Below, piece by piece: positions 1 through 6,895 of a DNA stretch of 16,165 nt (the first letter of the stretch is position 1; each line of letters begins with the position of its first letter). The notes under the pieces were generated by a model. That model ran no database searches. It was not told the origin of the DNA and was given only the letters and a program-made list of their open reading frames with translations. The DNA lies in assembly GCA_934678955.1 (NCBI GenBank), contig CAKUSI010000050.1, positions 1 to 16,165 of the forward strand. The letters are read 5' to 3'. The DNA is from an uncultured Austwickia sp. GTDB taxonomy: Bacteria; Actinomycetota; Actinomycetes; Actinomycetales; Dermatophilaceae. Both the position numbers and the translations under genes were made by a program.

Positions 1-308
1 ACCACCTGCTCGGCGGTGCCGTCCCAGCTCAGGCCCATCGTTCCGACCCGGAACTCCTCCTCCAACGGGGTGTCGAGGGGGGCCGTGTCGGCGAACGCGC
101 TGGCGGCCTGCTCGGTCGCCGCGCCGCCCGCATACTCGTCCAGCAGGTCGTTCATGCGGTCCGCGAGGACGGCTACTTGCGTCTTCTCCAGCCCCACGGA
201 CGTCGTACGCCGCCCGGAGCGCGCCTGCAGGAAGAACGCGCGCTGCCCCGGCGGACCGATGGTGCCGGCGACGAACCGCTCTGGCCGGTCGTACTCGATG
301 AGGGCCAT
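1..308 (-). CDS. DUF3090 family protein (actinobacterial), C-terminus outside window
   Basis: This minus-strand frame opens with ATG at 308 and runs off the left edge, so about 102 residues are visible. The start MALIEYDRPERFVAGTIG, followed by PGQRAFFLQARSG and a VGLEKTQVAVLADRMNDLLDE helix, matches my recollection of the actinobacteria-only DUF3090 family (TIGR03847 type). The molecular function is unknown. The Streptomyces relative SCO1662 has, from memory, been described as ParJ, a ParA-associated protein; that is family knowledge and is not shown here. In other actinomycetes this gene directly follows the histidine phosphatase, as it does here, but the gap is enlarged to 390 bp by a tandem repeat array. 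No disruption is visible in the portion present. Confidence 0.85.
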   Translation of the reverse strand, partial: MALIEYDRPERFVAGTIGPPGQRAFFLQARSGRRTTSVGLEKTQVAVLADRMNDLLDEYAGGAATEQAASAFADTAPLDTPLEEEFRVGTMGLSWDGTAEQV

Positions 309-394
309 GCCGAAACCCTACCGTCGCCACCAGGTGACAACGCGCCGCGCTCCGGGGCGCCGCGCCGCCGAGCGCCCGAGACCCCGACCGGCGG

Positions 395-687
395 GCCGCC
401 CGTGGGCGGGAACCGTACACGAACCTGCAGGTGCCTTCCGGAAGTTGCCGCCCGTGGGCGGGAACCGTACGCGAACCTGCAGGTGCCTGCTGGCAGTTGC
501 CGCCCGTGGGCGGGAAACGTACGCGAACCTGCAGGTGCGGGCCGGCATTTGCTGCCCGTGGGCGGGAAACGTACGCGAACCTGCAGGTGCGGGCCGGCAG
601 TTGCCGCCCGTGGGCGGGAACTGTACGCGAACCTGCAGGTGCGGGCCGGCAGTTGCTGCCCGTGGGCGGGAACCGTACGCCAACCCG
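395..687. repeat. 52-bp tandem repeat array, about 5.6 copies
   Basis: The sequence CGTGGGCGGG begins at 401, 453, 505, 557, 609 and 661, an exact 52-bp period. The first 30 bases of each unit are almost invariant. Bases 31-45 vary more in the first two units, and the sixth unit decays after about 26 bases. Each unit contains three dyads: ACCTGCAGGT (10-bp palindrome), GCCGGC, and CCGCCC-GT-GGGCGG spanning unit junctions. The period is not a multiple of three, and open frames exist across it in several phases, so it is not coding. It fills the 390-bp gap between the histidine phosphatase stop (699) and the DUF3090 start (308); positions 309-394 and 688-698 show nothing else. Function is unknown. 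Confidence 0.95.
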
Positions 688-698
688 CTCGGACCGGG

Positions 699-1442
699 TC
701 AGACGCCGGTGCCGCCGCCGACCGGGGCGTCCCCGGCGCCCGCGCCGCTCTCCTGTCCGTGACCCTCGCCGTCGCTCGGTGGCATCGGGGGCGGGAGGGG
801 GGCGGTCCCGGTGTCGTTGAACCGGACCAGGAACGGCCGCGCGCTGGTGTAGCGGACCACCGACAGGGAGGCCGGGTCGATCATGTAGCGCTGGAAGAGG
901 TCCAGCGGGGTGCCCGCGGCGTCGGCCACGATCGCCTTGATCACGTCGCCGTGGCTCACGGCCGCCCACAACACGCTCGGTCCGTGCTCGGCTTCCACGG
1001 CCGCGTCGATCTCGCGGATCGCGCCCACCGCACGCGCCGCCATGTCCCGAATCGACTCCCCGGGGAAATCCTCACCATCGGGGAAGCGCGCCGCACTCGG
1101 CTGGTCCTGCACCGTGCGCCACAGAGCCTCAGCGGCCAGTTCCTTCAGGGGGCGTCCGGTCCAGGAGCCGTACCGGCACTCCCCCAGCCGGTCGTCCTCG
1201 CGCAACGGTATGGGCTCCGTCGCGCTCCCACGTGGGGCCAGCACGCGTTCGGCGGTCTGCCGGCAGCGGATCAGGGGGCTGGTGACCACGAGCGCGAGGG
1301 GGACCTCGGCGAGGCGGCGGCCGAGCGTGTCGGCCTGCTCGCGGCCCCGCTCGTCCAGCTCGACGCCAGGCATCCAGCCGGCCAGCACGCCCGAGGCGTT
1401 CGCGCTCGTGCGGCCGTGGCGAAGGAGCAGGACCGTGGCCAT
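699..1442 (-). CDS. Histidine phosphatase (phosphoglycerate mutase-like, MSMEG_4193 type)
   Basis: The 247-residue protein carries the histidine phosphatase signature RHG at residues 8-10, with His9 as the phospho-acceptor. The other expected pocket residues are visible: Arg59 in SPLIRCRQTA, Glu88 in LGECRYGSW and the second catalytic His164 in VSHGDVIKAIV. The family removes phosphate from small phosphometabolites or phosphoproteins; the substrate here cannot be read. I chose the ATG at 1442 because MATVLLLRHG starts the fold directly, although an in-frame upstream start exists at 1466. The last 35 or so residues are Pro/Gly-rich. Partnership with DUF3090 and uppP is conserved in actinomycetes (Rv2135c in M. 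tuberculosis, from memory). A repeat array begins 12 bp after its stop. Confidence 0.93.
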   Translation of the reverse strand: MATVLLLRHGRTSANASGVLAGWMPGVELDERGREQADTLGRRLAEVPLALVVTSPLIRCRQTAERVLAPRGSATEPIPLREDDRLGECRYGSWTGRPLKELAAEALWRTVQDQPSAARFPDGEDFPGESIRDMAARAVGAIREIDAAVEAEHGPSVLWAAVSHGDVIKAIVADAAGTPLDLFQRYMIDPASLSVVRYTSARPFLVRFNDTGTAPLPPPMPPSDGEGHGQESGAGAGDAPVGGGTGV

Positions 1443-1448
1443 GCACCC

Positions 1449-1454
1449 ATCGTA
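1449..1454 (-). promoter_or_regulatory. Candidate -10 element for a leaderless histidine phosphatase transcript
   Basis: On the minus strand TACGAT lies six bases before the ATG at 1442. That spacing would place the transcription start on the start codon, a common actinobacterial arrangement. No convincing -35 hexamer is visible and no Shine-Dalgarno precedes the ATG, so this is tentative. Confidence 0.35.
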
Positions 1455-1546
1455 GGTGTGCCGCAAGACTCGTCCGGAGCGCGGGGCGATCCCCTGCCCG
1501 GGGTCTCTGGTGCGGGCGGACCATGGGTCGCCACAATGGCCGCGTG

Positions 1547-2515
1547 ATGATGGACAGCGCGGTCTACCGCGACGGCCAGCGCTTCGACTGTGGCGACCCG
1601 AGCCGGGAGCTGACGGACCTGATCGCGGCCGGCGAAGGCTACCTCTGGATCGGGCTGAAGGATCCCACCCAGGAGGAGTTCGACCAGTTCAACCGGTGGC
1701 TGCACCTCCACCCGCTGGCCGTCGAGGACGCCATGAACGGCAACCAGCGCGCGAAGATCGACGTCTACGAGAACTCGATCTTCGTCGTGCTCAAGACGCT
1801 GCGCTACATCGAGGAGAGCAGCGACGTGGAGACCGGCGAACTGATGCTGTTCGTCGGCGAGCACTTCATCCTCACCGTCCGCTACGGCGAGGCCAACCCA
1901 CTCGGCGGGATCCGGGCGCGGGTCGCCGCGCAGCCGATGCTGATCGGGCTCGGCCCGATGGCCGTGGCGCACCTGGTCATCGACCACGTGGTCGACACGT
2001 ACGTCTGCATCGAGGCGGAGCTCAGCCGCGACCTGGAGGGCATCGAGGAAGCGGTCTTCGACGACGACCGCGAGGTCGACGGCACCGACATCTACCGGCT
2101 CAAGCGCGAGGTGCTGGAGTTCAAGCGCGGCACGCTGCCGCTCATCGACCCGCTGCGCCGGCTGCTCGGGGAGCACAAGGCACTGGTCCCCAAGAAGCTG
2201 CGCCCCTTCTTCGCCGACGTCCTGGACCACCTGCTGCAGGTCACCGAGCACGCGGAGTCGTACGACCGGCTGCTCGGCGACATCCTCTCGGCCCACCTCG
2301 CCCAGCAGGGGTTGCGCCAGAACGAGGACATGCGGCGCATCTCGGCCTGGGTGGCGATCGCTGCGGTCCCCACGATGATCGCGGGGATCTACGGGATGAA
2401 CTTCGAGCACATGCCGGAGCTGGCGACGGACTACGGCTACTTCGTCATCCTCGGGGTGATGGTGACCGTGTGCCTCAGCCTCTACGTGACGTTCCGTCGG
2501 CACAACTGGCTATGA
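1547..2515 (+). CDS. corA: CorA-type Mg2+/Co2+ transporter
   Basis: This is a 322-residue magnesium/cobalt channel of the CorA family, expected to work as an inner-membrane homopentamer. The long N-terminal cytoplasmic domain (YLWIGLKDPTQEEF, then a helix-rich middle with acidic patches) is followed by two C-terminal membrane helices. The diagnostic GMN loop stands at residues 283-285 in IYGMNFEHMPEL, and the protein ends with the usual short basic tail (RRHNWL). An in-frame ATG at 1523 would add eight residues. I prefer 1547 because relatives begin close to the DSAVY segment, but neither start has a strong ribosome site. It is divergent from the histidine phosphatase and convergent with uppP, whose stop lies only 12 bp beyond its own. 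Confidence 0.93.
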   Translation: MMDSAVYRDGQRFDCGDPSRELTDLIAAGEGYLWIGLKDPTQEEFDQFNRWLHLHPLAVEDAMNGNQRAKIDVYENSIFVVLKTLRYIEESSDVETGELMLFVGEHFILTVRYGEANPLGGIRARVAAQPMLIGLGPMAVAHLVIDHVVDTYVCIEAELSRDLEGIEEAVFDDDREVDGTDIYRLKREVLEFKRGTLPLIDPLRRLLGEHKALVPKKLRPFFADVLDHLLQVTEHAESYDRLLGDILSAHLAQQGLRQNEDMRRISAWVAIAAVPTMIAGIYGMNFEHMPELATDYGYFVILGVMVTVCLSLYVTFRRHNWL

Positions 2516-2527
2516 GCCCGCACGGGG

Positions 2528-3379
2528 TCAGTTCGGAGTGATCCAGCCGACGGCCAGGGCCCCGCCCAGCAGCAGCCCGGCGATCACGCGGTAGTAGATG
2601 AACAGCCGCAAGGAGTTGGTGGCCACGAAGCGTAGGAGCCAGGCGATCGAGGCGTACGCGACGACGAACGAGATCACGATGCCGAGGATGGACGGGCCGA
2701 TCGGCAAGACGGCGGTATCGAAGTCCCGCAGACCGAAGAGGCCGGCGGCCGTGAGCGCGGGGATCGCGAGGAAGAACGACAGCTCGGTGGCCACCACCCG
2801 GTTGACGCCGCCGAGTAGCCCGGCCGAGATCGTGGCACCGGAGCGGGACACCCCGGGGATGAGCGAGAAGCACTGGACCAGGCCGAGCTTCACGCCGTCC
2901 ATCACCGTGATGTCGTCCTCGGATCGTTCCTTGCCCGCCGCGACGATCCGGTCGTAGCGGCGTTCGGCGACCCACATCACGACGCTCCAGGCCAGCAACG
3001 CGCCGGCCACCACCCACAGGGACCTCAGGGGCCCCGAAATGATGTGGCGCCCGAAGAAGCCCACGATCCCCACCGGGAGGGAGCCGATGATGACCGCGAG
3101 CGCGAGCGTGAAGTCGTGCGAGGTCCGAGCGCCGGCGTCGCGCAGTCCGGCGACGAACGCCTTGAGCAGCCGGATGATCTTGGACCAGAAGTAAACCAGA
3201 GTCGCTGCGATGGCCCCGATCTGGATGGTGGCGGTGTAGCCCGTCACTGCGGGGTCGTCGATCTGCATCCCCAGCAGCTTCTCTGTGACGGTGAGGTGTC
3301 CCGTCGAGCTGATCGGTAGGTACTCGGTAATCCCTTCGACGACGCCGAGGATCACGGCGTGCCAGTAGGTCAGTTCCAC
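2528..3379 (-). CDS. uppP: Undecaprenyl-diphosphatase UppP (BacA family)
   Basis: The enzyme hydrolyses undecaprenyl diphosphate to the monophosphate, recycling the lipid carrier for peptidoglycan and other envelope polymers at the membrane; overproduction confers bacitracin resistance in known cases. The 283-residue length is normal. Both family motifs are intact: the EGITEYLPISSTGH segment at residues 15-28 (Glu15, Glu19, Ser/Thr 24-26, His28) and PGVSRSG at residues 175-181. About seven to eight hydrophobic segments are visible. The start is GTG at 3379, preceded by AAGAGG four bases upstream. The gene upstream (the acidic-tail protein) is on the same strand 118 bp away. Synteny with the histidine phosphatase and DUF3090 recalls mycobacteria. 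Confidence 0.96.
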   Translation of the reverse strand: MELTYWHAVILGVVEGITEYLPISSTGHLTVTEKLLGMQIDDPAVTGYTATIQIGAIAATLVYFWSKIIRLLKAFVAGLRDAGARTSHDFTLALAVIIGSLPVGIVGFFGRHIISGPLRSLWVVAGALLAWSVVMWVAERRYDRIVAAGKERSEDDITVMDGVKLGLVQCFSLIPGVSRSGATISAGLLGGVNRVVATELSFFLAIPALTAAGLFGLRDFDTAVLPIGPSILGIVISFVVAYASIAWLLRFVATNSLRLFIYYRVIAGLLLGGALAVGWITPN

Positions 3380-3497
3380 GGGGCCTCTTCATCTCACGGA
3401 TGCCACGGGTTGCGGTGGGGCCGTGGCGCGCTGCTGCGGCGGGTCGCCGCACGCGTGAGTGTAGGGGCCGGGGCTGGACGCCGGCCGAAGGGGCGGG

Positions 3498-3896
3498 TCA
3501 GCGGCGCGTCGGGCTCACGTCGTCCGAGTCGCCCCCATCGTCGTCATCGGAGTCGTCGTCATCGGAGTCGTCGTCGAGGTCGTCGTCGTCATCGGAGTCA
3601 TCGTCCGAGTCGTCTTCGAGGTCGTCGTCGTCGAACTCGTCGTCGTCCAGGCCCACGTAGGTCCCGTCGTCGTCGAAGTCCTCGTCATCGTCGTCGCCGC
3701 TGTAGATCTCCAGCGGCGTCACCTCGCCGAAGGCATCCATGAGCGCGTCGTCGTAGGCGTCGAACGCGTCGGCCAGATCCTGGTATGCCGCGACCACCGC
3801 GGGGTCGTTGTCGCCGTGTCGGGAGGACGCTGCCTCGAGGTGCCGTTCGAGGGCGGAGACGAATGTGGCCAGGGCTGCCCGCGGGTCTGCGCTCAT
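3498..3896 (-). CDS. Small protein with poly-aspartate C-terminal tail
   Basis: The 132-residue protein has two parts. Residues 1-65 form a helical domain (MSADPRAALATFVSALERHLEA, then VVAAYQDLADAFDAYDDALMDAFGE). The remainder is almost entirely Asp, Glu and Ser, with runs of four to five aspartates, before a basic end (SPTRR). The tail comes from a degenerate GTCGTC/ATCGGA repeat at roughly 3527-3690 on the plus strand. I recall similar actinobacterial proteins carrying the unexplained label primosomal protein, but nothing here supports a replication role. The ATG at 3896 starts the conserved-looking domain; an upstream in-frame start at 3989 would add 31 unlikely residues. Such a tail could bind metal or mimic DNA; this is inference. 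Confidence 0.8.
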   Translation of the reverse strand: MSADPRAALATFVSALERHLEAASSRHGDNDPAVVAAYQDLADAFDAYDDALMDAFGEVTPLEIYSGDDDDEDFDDDGTYVGLDDDEFDDDDLEDDSDDDSDDDDDLDDDSDDDDSDDDDGGDSDDVSPTRR

Positions 3897-3997
3897 GGCC
3901 CAGACGCTATCGCGTCCGGCCTGCCGGGTCACCTGTGTTGGCGGCCACGTCCCCGGTGTGGTTGTGGCGGGGGGCGGCCCTGCGGACAATGGCCGGG

Positions 3998-4201
3998 ATG
4001 GGCGAGTACGAATACCGGGTGTTGACCTTCGACCGGCGGGTGAGTCGCGAGGAGGCGAAGCGTGTCCTCGTGGAGCAGGCCGAGCTGGGTCGCTGGGAGC
4101 TCGCCCGCACGCTCACCTATATGGGAGGGGCTCGCCGCGCGTGGCTTCGTCGGCGGGTCATCCGCGTCCCCCGGGTCACCGTGGAGGCCGCGCGGGCCTG
4201 A
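3998..4201 (+). CDS. DUF5703 family small protein
   Basis: The 67-residue protein reads MGEYEYRVLTFDRRVSREEA, then EQAELGRWELARTLTYMGG and a very basic tail (RRAWLRRRVIRVPR). The pattern of a short beta-strand start, an E.G.WEL core and a basic arginine-rich end matches small actinobacterial proteins placed in DUF5703, whose function is unknown. The start at 3998 gives the family-like MxEYEY beginning; another ATG at 3989 would add three residues. It is divergent from the acidic-tail protein with about 100 bp between them. Its strongly basic C-terminus beside a strongly acidic neighbour is curious but may be coincidence. Confidence 0.8.
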   Translation: MGEYEYRVLTFDRRVSREEAKRVLVEQAELGRWELARTLTYMGGARRAWLRRRVIRVPRVTVEAARA

Positions 4202-4251
4202 CGTAGCGTGGGCGGGGACGCATTTCAGGGGTGGATCCGAGGGGGCGGTTG

Positions 4252-4803
4252 ATGGGGCGGCGGCGGTCCCAGGTGGTGTGCCTGGGGGTGACCGGGGTCC
4301 TGGCCGCGGCGGCGACCGGATGTGGCGCCCCGGCGGGTGGGACGACGGCGAACGAGGAGCCGCAGTACGTCGGCGTGTGCGTCGACAAGAGCTCGGGTAT
4401 GCGACTGGATGACGCGGTCTGCGCGGACGCGCCCGTTCCGGCCGAGGCGGATTTCACGGCGGCGCCGCCGGCGGACGCCACGCCCACCCCGGACTCGACC
4501 GTATGGACGGAGTCGACCCCCGGCGCCGGCAGCGGCGCCTCCACCGAGACCACCGCCCCGGAGACCACGGCCCCCGCGCAACGCGGCTCGGTCGGGTGGT
4601 TCTTCATCCCCTTCGGCATGTGGGCGCCGCCGATCGGGTCCCGCGCGACAGCGGGCAGCTACGCGCCGCCGTCCGGTTCGACGTACGCCCGGGGCGGTAT
4701 GGCGCCCAGCGGCGGCACGGCCTCCGCATCGTCGGTGAAAGGCGGCAAGGTCACGACCTCCCGCGGGGGCTTCGGCAACTCCGGCGGCAAGGCCGGGAGC
4801 TGA
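4252..4803 (+). CDS. Putative exported (lipo)protein, DUF1190-like partner of a GSP-synthase-type enzyme
   Basis: The 183-residue protein begins MGRRRSQVVC and a hydrophobic stretch to ATGC, where Cys24 could be lipidated; the -3 residue is Ala, so the lipobox is imperfect. The mature part is low-complexity (Ala, Thr, Pro, Gly, Ser) apart from a short Cys-containing segment (YVGVCVDK...VCADAPV) and a hydrophobic WFFIPFGMWAPP patch. It ends with SRGGFGNSGGKAGS. From memory, the RGGFG-rich end and the adjacent GSP-synthase-like gene recall the YgiB/YjfM (DUF1190) proteins of E. coli. The ATG at 4252 follows GAGGGGG by six bases; the GTG at 4231 is less likely. Its stop overlaps the next start (TGATG). 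Confidence 0.75.
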   Translation: MGRRRSQVVCLGVTGVLAAAATGCGAPAGGTTANEEPQYVGVCVDKSSGMRLDDAVCADAPVPAEADFTAAPPADATPTPDSTVWTESTPGAGSGASTETTAPETTAPAQRGSVGWFFIPFGMWAPPIGSRATAGSYAPPSGSTYARGGMAPSGGTASASSVKGGKVTTSRGGFGNSGGKAGS

Positions 4804-6155
4804 TGGAACGTCACCGCAGCGCCCCGCGTCCGGACTGGCAGGAGCGCGTCAGCGCGCAGGGTCTGGTCTTCCCGACGACGCGGCTTCCGGACGGCCGAGA
4901 AGTGCCGTACTGGGACGAGCGCGCCAATTACGTCCTCACGGCCGACGAGGTCGATGTCCTGGAGTCGGCGACCGAACGCCTCCACGGCATGTGCGTCGAG
5001 GCCGCGCGGTTCCTGGCCACGGGCGCCATGGGCAACCTGGGCCTGCCGGCCGGGACGCTGCGCCGCGCCGGGGAGTCCCTGGCGAGTGAGCAGCCCAGCC
5101 TCATCGGCCGGTTCGACCTGCGCTGGGACGGGCAAGAGCCGCCGAAGCTGCTCGAATACAACGCGGACACCCCGACGGGCCTGGTCGAGTCGGCGGTGGC
5201 GCAGTGGTACTGGCTGGAGGACCTGCACCCCGACCGCGACCAGTGGAACTCCCTGCACGAGCGGCTGGTGCTGGCCTGGGAGAACATCGCGCCCCGCCTC
5301 GCGCCCGGGCCGGTGTACTTCGCCCACCACGAGGACGAGACAACCGGCGAGGAGCTGATGACGGTCACATACCTGCGCGACACGGCGGACCAGGCCGGCC
5401 TGCCGACCGAGTCGATCACGATCGGGCGCATCGGCTGGGACACCTCGCTGCTGGCCTTCGTCGACGAGGAGTACGCACCGATCCGCACCTGCTTCAAGCT
5501 CTACCCGTGGGAGCAGATGCTGGCCGAGGAGTTCGGCCGCTTCGTGGAGGCCGTCCCCCGCTCCGAGCTGGCGACCACCTGGCTGGAGCCGGTGTGGAAG
5601 GTGCTGCCGTCCAACAAGGCGCTGCTCGCGGCGCTGTGGCATCTGTTCCCCGACGACGAGCTGCTGCTGCCCGCCTACCTCGACGACCCGGGGCCGCTGA
5701 AGGAGTGGGTCGCCAAGCCGTTGCACGGGCGCGAGGGCGACAACGTACGGATTCACGCGGAGGGCGTGCGCGAGACGCACGACGGGCCGTATGGATCGGA
5801 GGGCTGGTGCTACCAGCAGTGGGCCCCACTGCCGGAGTTCGAGGGCAACAAGGCCGTGGTGGGGTCCTGGGTGGTAGACGGGCTCGCCGCCGGGGCGGGC
5901 ATCCGGGAGAGCGACGGCTGGGTGACCGACTACTACGCCCGGTTCGTGCCCCACGTGCTGGACGCGGAGCGGCCGAGCGAGGCAGTCCGCCAGGCCTGGC
6001 TGGCCGACGCGGGCGCGCAAGTGCAGGATGCGCTGCCATCGGAGCGGCGCGAGATGCTCCCGCTGGGTGAGCAGCACTCCCCCGCGCAGGACCGAGCGCC
6101 CTTCGCCATACAGGACGATCTCGAGGCGCGACCCAGGCGAGGTGACGGGCGATGA
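4803..6155 (+). CDS. Glutathionylspermidine synthase family protein (YgiC/YjfC-like)
   Basis: The 450-residue protein matches the C-terminal, ATP-grasp-like amide ligase domain of glutathionylspermidine synthases as a stand-alone enzyme. Visible hallmarks are RFDLRWDGQEPPKLLEYNAD (Glu118, Asn120, Asp122), CFKLYPWEQMLAEEFG, LEPVWKVLPSNKALL, and the nucleotide-loop-like KPLHGREGDNV at residues 305-315. The amidase half of true E. coli Gsp is absent, so spermidine/glutathione chemistry should not be assumed; ATP-dependent carboxylate-amine ligation is the general family activity. Residues from about 395 on form an extra, variable tail longer than in E. coli YgiC. The start overlaps the upstream stop, and its own stop overlaps the DUF350 start (ATGA), so translation of the three genes is probably coupled. 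Confidence 0.9.
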   Translation: MERHRSAPRPDWQERVSAQGLVFPTTRLPDGREVPYWDERANYVLTADEVDVLESATERLHGMCVEAARFLATGAMGNLGLPAGTLRRAGESLASEQPSLIGRFDLRWDGQEPPKLLEYNADTPTGLVESAVAQWYWLEDLHPDRDQWNSLHERLVLAWENIAPRLAPGPVYFAHHEDETTGEELMTVTYLRDTADQAGLPTESITIGRIGWDTSLLAFVDEEYAPIRTCFKLYPWEQMLAEEFGRFVEAVPRSELATTWLEPVWKVLPSNKALLAALWHLFPDDELLLPAYLDDPGPLKEWVAKPLHGREGDNVRIHAEGVRETHDGPYGSEGWCYQQWAPLPEFEGNKAVVGSWVVDGLAAGAGIRESDGWVTDYYARFVPHVLDAERPSEAVRQAWLADAGAQVQDALPSERREMLPLGEQHSPAQDRAPFAIQDDLEARPRRGDGR

Positions 6156-6577
6156 CGACGATGCTGCCGCTGCTCTACGGGGCGGGGTACGCGCTGCTCG
6201 GCGTGGCCCTGCTGGTCGCGGGCTTCTTCGTGTTCGACCTGCTGACCCCGGGGCATCTGGGGCGGCGGATCTACCAGGACCGGTCGCTGAACGCCGCGAT
6301 CATCGTGAGCGCGATCTTCCTCGGGCTGGGGGCCGTGGAGTTCACTGCCATCTACACGAACGGCGCGGCCAACTTCGGCGCGGCGTTCGGCTGGACGGCG
6401 GCGTTCGGCGTGCTGGGGATCGTCCTGCAGGCGGTGAGTTTCCTGGTGCTGGACCTGCTGACCCCAGGGTCGTCGCTGCGGGCGATCGCGGTGGACGAGC
6501 GGTTCCATCCGGGGGCGCTGGTCGCGGCGGCGGCGATGCTGGCGGTGAGCCTGATCGTGTGCGCCTCGATCTCGTGA
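6152..6577 (+). CDS. DUF350 family membrane protein
   Basis: The 141-residue protein has four predicted membrane helices arranged as two related halves. Each half contains the motif FxxDLLTPG: FVFDLLTPGHLG near residue 26 and LVLDLLTPGSSL near residue 98, followed by a short polar link and another helix. This internal duplication fits the DUF350 family, whose function is unknown but which recurs beside GSP-synthase-like genes (YjfL beside YjfC in E. coli, from memory). ATG overlaps the preceding stop in ATGA, making it the last gene of a three-gene operon closed by the hairpin at 6620-6641. Confidence 0.88.
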   Translation: MTTMLPLLYGAGYALLGVALLVAGFFVFDLLTPGHLGRRIYQDRSLNAAIIVSAIFLGLGAVEFTAIYTNGAANFGAAFGWTAAFGVLGIVLQAVSFLVLDLLTPGSSLRAIAVDERFHPGALVAAAAMLAVSLIVCASIS

Positions 6578-6619
6578 GCGACGTCAGCCCCGCGTCTGAC
6601 GCCTCTCGGTCGGCGCCGG

Positions 6620-6641
6620 CCGTGCGGCCCCGCACGGTTTT
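6620..6641 (+). terminator. Rho-independent terminator after the DUF350 operon
   Basis: CCGTGCGG and CCGCACGG are perfect inverted copies separated by CC (functionally a 7-bp stem with a 4-base loop), followed directly by TTTT. It lies 43 bp after the DUF350 stop and before the tRNA gene, as expected for an operon terminator. Confidence 0.7.
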
Positions 6642-6668
6642 CGAGGCACCCTGTGCGCGTGCTAGGGT
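6639..6668 (+). promoter_or_regulatory. Weak candidate promoter for tRNA-Leu
   Basis: TAGGGT at 6663-6668 is a reasonable actinobacterial -10. A TTTCGA hexamer lies 18 bp upstream but matches the -35 consensus poorly and overlaps the terminator T-run. The predicted start would leave a leader of roughly 37 bases before the mature tRNA. Confidence 0.35.
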
Positions 6669-6711
6669 TTCGTGCTGTCGCGAACGCCCTACCTGGGCCG
6701 CGACCACCTGA

Positions 6712-6796
6712 GTCCGGGTGGCGGAATGGCAGACGCGCTAGCTTGAGGTGCTAGTGCCCTTTATCGGGCGTGGGGGTTCAAGTCCCCCTCCGGACA
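6712..6796 (+). tRNA. tRNA-Leu, anticodon GAG
   Basis: An 85-base class II tRNA folds cleanly. The acceptor GTCCGGG (6712-6718) pairs with TCCGGAC (6789-6795), with one G-U. The D stem is GCG/CGC. The anticodon stem is CTAGC/GCTAG with loop TTGAGGT, placing GAG at 6745-6747. The long variable arm has stem GCCC/GGGC, and the T stem is GGGGG/CCCCC around TTCAAGT. The discriminator is A6796. The following bases are CCG, so CCA is not encoded and must be added. It decodes CUC and CUU leucine codons. Confidence 0.97.
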
Positions 6797-6880
6797 CCGC
6801 GAATTACCCTCCCTACCAGGGAATCCCGCCAAATCATCGTGGCCGACATCCGTCAGATGAGCGGCTGCTCCCGCGCACTC

Positions 6881-6894
6881 GCCCGTTGACGGGC
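6881..6894 (-). terminator. Possible terminator hairpin of DUF3040
   Basis: GCCCG-TTGA-CGGGC forms a short strong stem immediately after the DUF3040 stop (6896-6898) on the minus strand. There is no T-run. It also lies downstream of the tRNA on the other strand, so it could serve both transcripts. Confidence 0.4.
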
Positions 6895-6895
6895 G

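Noticed and set aside
395..687. CRISPR array
   Set aside because: The units are contiguous tandem copies with no variable spacers between constant repeats, and no cas genes are near.
318..820. Several long open frames on both strands across the 52-bp array
   Set aside because: They arise because the repeat lacks stops in most phases; the 52-bp period shifts the reading frame each unit, giving rotating peptide repeats rather than a conserved protein.
1271..2503. 410-residue minus-strand frame opposite corA
   Set aside because: It is a shadow of corA; the CorA GMN motif and membrane helices on the plus strand are decisive.
3400..3660. Plus-strand Ser-rich frame (SSSESSS) opposite the acidic-tail gene
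   Set aside because: The serine run is the complement of the Asp-coding repeat; the minus strand has a plausible folded N-terminal domain and the plus strand does not.
6712..6796. tRNA-Leu as an integration site of a mobile element
   Set aside because: No integrase gene and no repeated copy of the tRNA 3' end is present in the window.
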